Source of the DNA: an uncultured Kiritimatiellota bacterium
Lineage (GTDB): Bacteria; Verrucomicrobiota; Kiritimatiellia; RFP12; UBA1067
Length of the DNA stretch: 64,000 nt
Assembly: GCA_934635225.1 (NCBI GenBank)
Contig: CAKTYZ010000015.1
Coordinates: 27,049-91,048, forward strand
Direction of reading: 5' to 3'
A program made the position numbers and the translations under genes. Of this stretch, positions 58,801-64,000 are shown piece by piece (the stretch's first letter is position 1; every line of letters begins with the position of its first letter). Under the pieces are notes generated by a model. It searched no databases and was not told the origin of the DNA. It saw only the letters and a program-made list of their open reading frames with translations.

Positions 58801-60077
58801 CGCTGGCGGAGGACACGACGCTCGAATCGCTCGTCTACCGTCCGTCGTCGGCAGCGGGCGGCACGTTGACGCTTGGCGCGGCAGACGGCGCGACGCTCAC
58901 GCTTGCGGACGGCGCGACGATCGACGTCGGGACGGACGACACGCTGGTCATTTCGGCGAACGTCGTCTTGGCGGGAAAGGTTCGCAAAACCGGCTTCGGG
59001 AAGGTCGTCTTCGCCGGTTCGGTGACATGTCCGGCTTCGGTGACGAAAGGCGCGGAAGGCTCTGACGCCTACTGGTTGCGGATCAACCACGGTTCGGCCG
59101 ACTTTGACGGGGCGGTCACGGGCGTGCGCCTCATCTGCTGTTCGGGCGACGGCGACGTGCCGCTGGTCACGCTGAAGGCGAACTGTACGGTTTCGGACTA
59201 TGCCGCCGTCCTGACGGCCTATTCGGACGACGGGTTCGCGACGAGCTGCCGTGGCGAGACGCGTCAGGAAGGGGCGACGGTGGACTACACGACCGTTCCG
59301 GCGCTCTTGAAGGACAGGCCGATGCCACTGACGTCGCCGCAGGGCGGCTCGGGGCGCTATGTGCTGTCGTCCGGCACGTTCATCGGTCCGAGCAGGGGCA
59401 CAAACCTGTCTTTCGTCCGGAACTATGATGATCGGGGCACGTTTGAGTTTGTCCAGGACGGCGGCACGGTGCGCCTTTACTGGGATTTCCTTTTCGCGCG
59501 AAACTCGACGGGGCAGGACCTCACCTACACGCTCAACGGCGGCACGTTGGAGATGTTGTTCGCTCAGTTCCTGAGCTATGACAGGAGCCTGTCGCACGTG
59601 AACCTGAATGGCGGCGCCGTGGTGCTGGGCGCCAACCGCAAGCAACTGGAATCCAGCGCCTTTGACGTGTCGGTCGGCGGTGACGTCACGCTGAAGGCGT
59701 CGGCGGACGTCGTGGCGTACGTTCCGGCGGACTTCGTCGGGACAGGGTCGGTGACAGTCGAGGGCCCTGGGCGGATCGACTTGGGCGGCATCTATTTCCT
59801 GCCGAAGCTGTCGGTGAAGAACGGCGGAACGCTGGGCATCGCCCCGCACCTGATGACACGGTCGATGTCCGCGACGGCGCTGACGCTGGATCAGGGCGTC
59901 CTGAGCCTTCCGTACGAGGGACTGTTGACGGTGGCCGCGCTTTGCGTCGACGGGCGAGACTGTCCGCCGCACGTCTACACGCCTGGAAGAGGCGTGGTCA
60001 GGAACTCCCTCGTGGGCAACGGATGGCTTCGGGTTCTCACGGGCCCGCAGTATGGCATGGCGATTATCATTCGGTGA
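55860..60077 (+). CDS. Giant secreted beta-helix/autotransporter-like protein (1405 aa)
   Basis: Signal peptide MTKEKILMGMLGLCATLQAT, then TTYTWTGGGNDGGLWTTPAN and again VWTGAGDGTSWTDAANWADD, the module start typical of autotransporter-associated repeat proteins. The body has many short beta-helix turns (LEGGELTVGGTFFVGGNQSA; LEGGRLTVNGPLNLNAFYSG; LNGGTLEMLF). No autotransporter barrel is present, and the end is WLRVLTGPQYGM. Co-transcribed with sialate genes, it may bind or display mucin glycans; that role is inference. Confidence 0.78.
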   Translation: MTKEKILMGMLGLCATLQATTYTWTGGGNDGGLWTTPANWGVSAGYPNGDDDTAVFRSSADVQLNASVTLQYLDVKAGATVAVSAMEAGSLTMNNTTTAARIGLRVSENAKLSCAAPMHFATTTRSDVQVEAGCELHFRDALTIDGGAFYVTGTGLCSFEGAAAVKAPATKAYFGLFYKGYASEATVRFADDAAVSFHSVFAGASSTAAPAVAFSQSGNAHVSIAQDLNLSGDIWPDETPEHAGHAYRLEGGELTVGGTFFVGGNQSARFVQTDGMATVKTLRFGKSNVAFAGELQGGTLTLTNGSSSPSDVLWFGDGLRLLVSGGRFVYPSAFTPCDHPGLTFGAGEFVLASANGTLSWNFSRNLVQAGATLAYDGTAKIDFGHHVCTYGLNLAVRGEGVRLTLPSHTVLFAPDGGAMRPMKLTVGAGASFRLADTSVRVQAPLDLAVEEDGKIEMPTRNVLVAHRLTVAGVEKGRGRFCATAENADWFESGHDVSSILVPRVWTGAGDGTSWTDAANWADDDATCAYSDVSAARTVTMPADETTVGALVVLPNAARQPVTVAGDGRIVFQEEQLVAAVVVAEDCTLAFDMDVRVGTTWSQGLVGGGTVAFKKSYPGANGSYAPFAIDGKVVYSGTESLVPSADSAAYNFFSLWTYETAVHSAFEIVEGAKLDATRLFCGPGGFLMAEDIRQTGGETTFGTFYVNQHNHDVTHSPTYRLEGGRLTVNGPLNLNAFYSGSMTRYPGGSFVMTGGELVCGSMWCALNQNYFRLSGGRATVAGDLKAAFSETFGQTNRNDCAYLLGGVTLAFAGTEARAIAAKAQLTGQGGDTKIVSDGCLVKVSEGADLTGAGGLHFSGDGILDVYGRFGFTGRLTFDGSSWCYLKEASVLDGPRELRVTRGTFCVRGTIAKSPDSIYLYREDALTSDRTGKSMTVRRLVVAGEDRPVGTYTFGTLSVTVERPSGWLSDAAADLSDERADVALAEDTTLESLVYRPSSAAGGTLTLGAADGATLTLADGATIDVGTDDTLVISANVVLAGKVRKTGFGKVVFAGSVTCPASVTKGAEGSDAYWLRINHGSADFDGAVTGVRLICCSGDGDVPLVTLKANCTVSDYAAVLTAYSDDGFATSCRGETRQEGATVDYTTVPALLKDRPMPLTSPQGGSGRYVLSSGTFIGPSRGTNLSFVRNYDDRGTFEFVQDGGTVRLYWDFLFARNSTGQDLTYTLNGGTLEMLFAQFLSYDRSLSHVNLNGGAVVLGANRKQLESSAFDVSVGGDVTLKASADVVAYVPADFVGTGSVTVEGPGRIDLGGIYFLPKLSVKNGGTLGIAPHLMTRSMSATALTLDQGVLSLPYEGLLTVAALCVDGRDCPPHVYTPGRGVVRNSLVGNGWLRVLTGPQYGMAIIIR

Positions 60078-61594
60078 TGACTATGATGAAGAATGTTTTT
60101 ATCATCCTGACAGGAGGCCTTTGCGCGCTTTCTCCGACGGGAGCCGTCGCCTCCGCCGAGGAGCGACTTGTCGTCGCGGGCGAAAGCGCGGCAGTCTCGC
60201 CAGACGGTCGACGCCTCGCGTTCCACCGGTTTGAGGACGGCGTCCTCAAGCTCGGTGTCTGCCCGTCGGAGGGCGGAACGGTCACATGGATCGAGTCCGG
60301 CCCGGGCATGGCGGCCTACCCGGCCTGGGCACCTGACGGCTCGCTGGTCTACACCTATGGACACGAAACCCTGACGGCTTACGAAGCGTACAAGTCTCAG
60401 GCGACCGGCGGCGGCTATGGACTGCGGGTCCGTCAGGCCGACGGACGCACGCGCGAACTCTGCACCGGATACACGCGCGACTATCTGCCGACGGTGTCCG
60501 CTGACGGGCAGACGGTCTACTTCACGACGACGCGTGAGGTGTCGGTTGTGGAAGGCCTGATGCTGGCGATGTCCTCGCACATTGCGCGCGTGCCATTTGA
60601 CGGTTCGGCGAAGCCCGTGGTCGTCTTGCGCGCACCGGGTTCCTCTAGCTATAACACGGCGGTTGCCCAGCCGTCGCTCTCGCCGGACGGGCGGCATCTC
60701 GTCTGGGCGCAGATGTCGAGCCTTGACGAGGGGTGGGCGCTCTTCGGGGCGCGTTTGGACGAAATCGGCCGGCCGAATCGCCGCGTGCTGCTGACGCCGG
60801 AACTGCTGACGGCGCTTTCGCCGCGTTGGCATCCGGACGGCACGCTGATGGCGTTTACGGGCTTTCGACAGGACGATCCGGGGTATGGCGTCTGGCTGAT
60901 GGACATGCGCGCGTTTGCCCTGAGACGCGTCTGCGACGGCGAGAACCCGGCGTTTTCGCCGGATGGAAAGTGGCTTTACTATGATCGCGAACGCCAGATC
61001 TATCGGCGGCCATTCAGCTCGGCGGATCGTCCCGTTCCCGGCGAGGTCACGTTTCGGAAGCCCGTCGGACAGGACGTCCCGCAGAGCGTCCTGTGGACTT
61101 CCGGCACGGGCGCAGGCGACGTGTCGACGATCGTCGGCAACCTGGGGCCGTCGTTTGCCGTCGGCTCCGACACGGTCGTCTACTTGCGGGCGAAGGTGCG
61201 ATGGAACGGCGAAAAGGGGCTCCAGCGTTTCGTGCGCGGCATCTATGGGGAGTCCGACCAGGCGTTGCAGCTGTTCGCGACGGCGACGGGCGCAGTCTGG
61301 TTCTCGACGCGGGACAGCTGCAACAAATTCGTAGGCGCGACGCAAGTCCTTCCGGGGCCGGGCGAATACGACCTCGTTGGCGTGCGGACGCGGACCTGCC
61401 TGTATCTTTACGTGGACGGCGTGTCGGAGCGGGGATCTCGCAACGGGCTCAACCTTTCGCTTGACCGTCCTGTGTCGTTCGAGATTGGCGTGGGCTGTCC
61501 GACGGGAACGTCCGTCCGTGCGGCCGAGATCGGCACGGGCTGGCCGAAATCGCTGCTGTCGGGTTGCCTGACGAAAGAGGAGGTGATGAAATGA
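60077..61594 (+). CDS. Secreted TolB-like beta-propeller with LamG-like C-domain (505 aa)
   Basis: ATG 60077 shares its A with the previous stop. Signal peptide (MMKNVFIILTGGLCALSPTG). Repeated propeller blades AAVSPDGRRLAFHRF, YPAWAPDGSLVYTYG, PSLSPDGRHLVWAQM, PRWHPDGTLMAFTGF and PAFSPDGKWLYYD match TolB/WD40-like (PD40) repeats. From ~345 a concanavalin/LamG-like beta region follows (FAVGSDTVVYLRAKVRWNGE; VGVRTRTCLYLYVDGVSERG). Probably periplasmic or surface glycan-binding. Confidence 0.7.
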   Translation: MTMMKNVFIILTGGLCALSPTGAVASAEERLVVAGESAAVSPDGRRLAFHRFEDGVLKLGVCPSEGGTVTWIESGPGMAAYPAWAPDGSLVYTYGHETLTAYEAYKSQATGGGYGLRVRQADGRTRELCTGYTRDYLPTVSADGQTVYFTTTREVSVVEGLMLAMSSHIARVPFDGSAKPVVVLRAPGSSSYNTAVAQPSLSPDGRHLVWAQMSSLDEGWALFGARLDEIGRPNRRVLLTPELLTALSPRWHPDGTLMAFTGFRQDDPGYGVWLMDMRAFALRRVCDGENPAFSPDGKWLYYDRERQIYRRPFSSADRPVPGEVTFRKPVGQDVPQSVLWTSGTGAGDVSTIVGNLGPSFAVGSDTVVYLRAKVRWNGEKGLQRFVRGIYGESDQALQLFATATGAVWFSTRDSCNKFVGATQVLPGPGEYDLVGVRTRTCLYLYVDGVSERGSRNGLNLSLDRPVSFEIGVGCPTGTSVRAAEIGTGWPKSLLSGCLTKEEVMK

Positions 61595-62736
61595 TCTTGA
61601 CGGTTGCGCTGTTGGCTGCGGCTTTTGACGTGGTGGCACTCGTGGATTCGCTTGATTTCGCAGAGCAGTACGACATCGAGAAAAGCGAGGGAAACCTGCA
61701 GGTCCTTGAACACGTGCTCAGGACGTCGGCGACGGACGTCTGGTGGCGTGACAAAGGCGGTGGGCGTTTGCGCTATCCGTCCAAGGAAGAGGCCTATCCA
61801 CTCAGCGAATTCCCCTTTGACCGGCACATCGTTCCGTGCGAAGACGTCTTCGGACACCTCCGTCTCGACCGTCCGGAGGCGAATCCGTTTCCGCTTGTCC
61901 GCCGCGAATGTGCGCGCCGAGGCCTTGGATTCGGTCTCCATACGACATGGGAGGAGACGCACAACCTCATTTCCCTCACGTCGAGCTGGACGCTGAACCA
62001 CCCGCAGTTCTGGTGCTGCATGAACGGGCGCAAGCCCTTCCTGGCGACGTGTTCGATCGCCTATCCTGAAGTGGTCGCGCACAAGTTGCGGCTGGTGGAC
62101 GAACGGCTCGCGCTCGGGCCCGGCACGATCTTCCTTGACCTCGCGCGCGACGGATTTAGATGGAGCGTCATACAGGAGTTCGTCAAGCCGATGACGGACG
62201 AATGGCGGCGCCGCTACGGCTGTGAGCCGCCGACGACGAATGACGTGCGCTGGACGGCTCTTGTGTCCGAACCCGTCACCGCCTACCTGAAGCAGTTCGC
62301 GGCACGGTGCCATGCGCAGGGCTGCCGGTTCGTCTTGGGCTTGCGCGACATGGAGGACATCGACAGCGCCTATCGCCGTTACGGCATTGACTGGCGCAAG
62401 CTTGCGACGGACGGGACGATCGATGCCGTTGTCGCGATGTGGTTTGTCTATGATCGCGCGAATGCATGGAATTCGATTGAGGCCATCTATCGCAAGGTCA
62501 TGTCCGCGCGAGGCAAGGCAGACGTCTATTTCCCGTTGTCAGCCTACAACTATGGTGGCGCGGGCTATCCGAACCTCGCCCGGACGCTCGGAATTTCGGA
62601 GGCGGAGGCGGTTCGTCGACTCTTGCGGCTGGCGAAAGACGTCGGCGGGCGCGGCGTCGTCATGGAGTGCGTGGACTACGGGAACTATTCGCCGGCCGTC
62701 TGCGAGGAGATCCGTCGGTTTCGGGAAGCATTGTAG
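61591..62736 (+). CDS. Glycosidase-like TIM-barrel protein (381 aa)
   Basis: A short signal-like N-terminus (MILTVALLAAAFDVVALVDS) precedes a putative (beta/alpha)8 barrel: ATDVWWRDKGGGRL, GLGFGLHTTWEETHN, GTIFLDLARDGFRWS, GCRFVLGLRDMEDID and DVYFPLSAYNYGGAGYPN. Acidic residues at strand ends fit a GHL-type or GH-related hydrolase of unassigned family. ATGA overlap with the preceding gene; last gene of the operon. Substrate probably a host glycan by context. Confidence 0.6.
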   Translation: MILTVALLAAAFDVVALVDSLDFAEQYDIEKSEGNLQVLEHVLRTSATDVWWRDKGGGRLRYPSKEEAYPLSEFPFDRHIVPCEDVFGHLRLDRPEANPFPLVRRECARRGLGFGLHTTWEETHNLISLTSSWTLNHPQFWCCMNGRKPFLATCSIAYPEVVAHKLRLVDERLALGPGTIFLDLARDGFRWSVIQEFVKPMTDEWRRRYGCEPPTTNDVRWTALVSEPVTAYLKQFAARCHAQGCRFVLGLRDMEDIDSAYRRYGIDWRKLATDGTIDAVVAMWFVYDRANAWNSIEAIYRKVMSARGKADVYFPLSAYNYGGAGYPNLARTLGISEAEAVRRLLRLAKDVGGRGVVMECVDYGNYSPAVCEEIRRFREAL

Positions 62737-62809
62737 AGACGATGCAGAGGCCGTTGAGCCTCTGCGTCAGTTGAGCCTCTGCGTCATGAAATATGGTATA
62801 CTTGACGGC
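62737..62809 (+). promoter_or_regulatory. Tandem repeat, alternative hairpins and leaderless-type promoter before araC-like gene
   Basis: The 17-mer GTTGAGCCTCTGCGTCA is tandemly duplicated (62753-62769, 62770-62786). GCAGAGGC at 62744-62751 can pair with GCCTCTGC in either copy (62758-62765 or 62775-62782). A -10 TATACT at 62797-62802 places the transcription start at about the ATG (62810), so the regulator mRNA may be leaderless. The hairpin may also end the upstream operon. Confidence 0.5.
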
Positions 62810-63742
62810 ATGGGACTCTTGGAGAAGAAGCGACCGCCGCTGAAGCTGCCGTTCAAGTGCGAGACGACGCGCGACTTTCGGATCGTCAGCCTGGAGCCGG
62901 ACGGCGTGCTCTGCGTGCCGGTGTTGGGCATGAGCGACTACAAGGGGCCGCGCGCCCGTGCGCCTGAGCATACGCATCCGGAGTGCATCGAGATCTCCTA
63001 CTGCCTGCGCGGCGAGCTGTCGTTTGCCTGTCAGGGACGGGAGTATCCGTTCCGATCCGGCTCGGTCTTCGTGACCCAGCCGAAGGAGCTGCATCGCCTC
63101 CTTACGCCGGACAAGGGTCTGCGGATGTACTGGATGTTCTTCCGTGTGCCGCGTCGAGGATTCCCCCTGCTGAAGCTGGCGCCGTCGGAGGCGGAGTGGC
63201 TGAAGGGAAGGCTTCTGAACCTGCCGAGCCGCCTGTTTCCGGCGACCAAGCGCGTCCACGTTGCGTTCAAGCGGCTCTTCTTCCTGTATGACCGCGTGCC
63301 GAAGCGGACGCCGGAGCGGCGTCTTCAGCTGCGCGCGGCCGTGACGGAACTGCTGCTCGCCCTCGTCGAGGCCTCAGCGGAGACGCCTGATCGTCCGTCG
63401 GCGGGCCGCGTCGAGGCGCTGATTGAGGAGATGCGCGCGAAGCCCGGTGCGGACTACCCGATTGACGCATTGGCGGAACGTGCCGCGCTGTCGCCGTCGA
63501 ATCTCGCCCTGCGCTTCAAGGCGCTCGTGGGACTGCCGCCGCACACGTTTCTCGTCCGCTGCCGGATCGCGCGCGCCAAGGAGCTGCTGGCGGAATCCGA
63601 CGCGAAGGTGACGGCTGTCGCGCAGGCGCTCGGCTTTCCCTCGGCGCAGCATTTCGCCACGCAGTTCCGCAACGTCACTGGCCAGACACCGCGTGCGTGG
63701 CGGCAGGCGGCGCGTCAACCCGTGAAGGATAAAACAGTATAA
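62810..63742 (+). CDS. AraC-family transcription regulator (310 aa)
   Basis: N-terminal cupin sensor with HTHPECIEISYCLRGELSFA and a PKELHRL motif; C-terminal double helix-turn-helix: IDALAERAALSPSNLALRFK and LAESDAKVTAVAQALGFPSA followed by QHFATQFRNVTGQTPRAWR, the AraC signature. Likely senses a sugar and controls the adjacent sialic-acid operon. Begins at ATG 62810 without a clear ribosome site. Confidence 0.88.
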   Translation: MGLLEKKRPPLKLPFKCETTRDFRIVSLEPDGVLCVPVLGMSDYKGPRARAPEHTHPECIEISYCLRGELSFACQGREYPFRSGSVFVTQPKELHRLLTPDKGLRMYWMFFRVPRRGFPLLKLAPSEAEWLKGRLLNLPSRLFPATKRVHVAFKRLFFLYDRVPKRTPERRLQLRAAVTELLLALVEASAETPDRPSAGRVEALIEEMRAKPGADYPIDALAERAALSPSNLALRFKALVGLPPHTFLVRCRIARAKELLAESDAKVTAVAQALGFPSAQHFATQFRNVTGQTPRAWRQAARQPVKDKTV

Positions 63743-63753
63743 GACGCGGCGTT

Positions 63754-63852
63754 TCATACGCGATTCCAGACATCATCCGGCCCGTCGCGTTGTGGTGATG
63801 GGGGGGGGGGGGGCACCACGCGTCCCTGTCGGTCTGCGTATCGCCGGGCCAT
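63754..63852 (-). CDS. Short ORF with a poly-C tract and perfect ribosome site (32 aa)
   Basis: On the minus strand AAAGGAGGT (inside the palindrome 63857-63874) precedes ATG 63852; the product MARRYADRQGRVV continues through a run of 14 C (five Pro) and ends DDVWNRV at TGA 63754. Changing the C number alters the downstream frame. It may be a phase-variable leader or gene fragment, or meaningless. Low confidence. Confidence 0.25.
   Translation of the reverse strand: MARRYADRQGRVVPPPPPSPQRDGPDDVWNRV
63800..63813. repeat. Homopolymer of 14 G
   Basis: Longest mononucleotide run in the window, in the gap after the AraC gene. Such tracts are prone to slippage and to sequencing error. Confidence 0.9.
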
Positions 63853-64000
63853 CGCCCGAAAGGACCTCCTTTCGTGATCGGGCGCACGCTCTTCCATTCT
63901 GGCGAACCGTGCGCCGGGATGCCTGGTGACTTGTAAAGGGAGTGGGTCAGCAAAAACCTCTTAAGCCACTTTGGCCAGACGTGAATCGTAAGCATATGCG
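63814..64000. other. Right edge without a recognised gene
   Basis: Contains the perfect palindrome CGAAAGGA-CC-TCCTTTCG (63857-63874) inside a wider stem CGCCCG/CGGGCG. A leftward frame is open to 63995 but gives no recognised protein. A gene may begin beyond the window. Confidence 0.4.

Overview
The window shows a GC-rich bacterial chromosome carrying a complete-looking prophage of about 44.8 kb (2945-47788). The host DNA on both sides encodes large secreted proteins with cohesin-like and dockerin-like modules, a beta-helix surface protein and a sialic-acid (N-acetylneuraminate) catabolic operon. This content, the GC-rich codon use and the dispersed ACAGGATT-type repeats suggest a gut-associated member of the PVC superphylum (Kiritimatiellota, Lentisphaerota or Verrucomicrobiota relatives). 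That assignment is inference; no rRNA or other marker gene is present.

Layout. 1-2956 is the 5' part of a long multidomain surface protein (EF-hand-like calcium repeats, VCBS/FG-GAP, fibronectin III, cohesin-like domains). It is cut by the prophage, and its 3' part with further cohesin-like domains and a terminal dockerin lies at 47776-49146. A 12-bp direct repeat, TGCCCGTCACGC, flanks the prophage in the same reading frame on both sides, so precise excision would restore the host gene. 49143-51154 holds a second cohesin-like protein and an outer-membrane beta-barrel candidate. 51337-62736 is a tightly overlapping operon: sialate lyase, AGE-type epimerase, a sodium/solute symporter fused to a sialate O-acetylesterase, a 1405-aa beta-helix protein, a TolB-like/LamG-like protein and a glycosidase-like TIM-barrel protein. 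An AraC regulator with its own promoter follows.

The prophage. From the left: a leftward 52-aa membrane protein; a divergent early promoter overlapping a 14-bp palindrome; an early operon (ArdA-like antirestriction protein, small candidate DNA-binding proteins, three ParB-domain proteins, Cas4-like nuclease, Sak4-like recombination ATPase, SF2 helicase, cytosine-C5 methyltransferase, TOPRIM primase, RusA resolvase); then ParB, a TET-associated glycosyltransferase (TAGT family) and large terminase; a siphovirus-type head-tail module (portal, fused protease/major capsid, cement protein, connectors, tail tube, tape measure); a receptor-binding region in which at least seven proteins start with export signals; a small lysis-type region (XhlA-like holin candidate, lipoprotein); and at the right end a leftward tyrosine integrase plus a 47-aa membrane protein. 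I recognise no endolysin and no classical CI-type repressor.

The least expected features are: the combination of C5 methyltransferase, ParB and TAGT without a visible TET oxygenase (a possible DNA-hypermodification module); nine copies of a 19-bp palindrome scattered both in intergenic DNA and in frame inside prophage genes; the export signals on the tail-fibre-region proteins; recurrent leader motifs shared by many phage genes; and the symporter-esterase fusion in the host operon.
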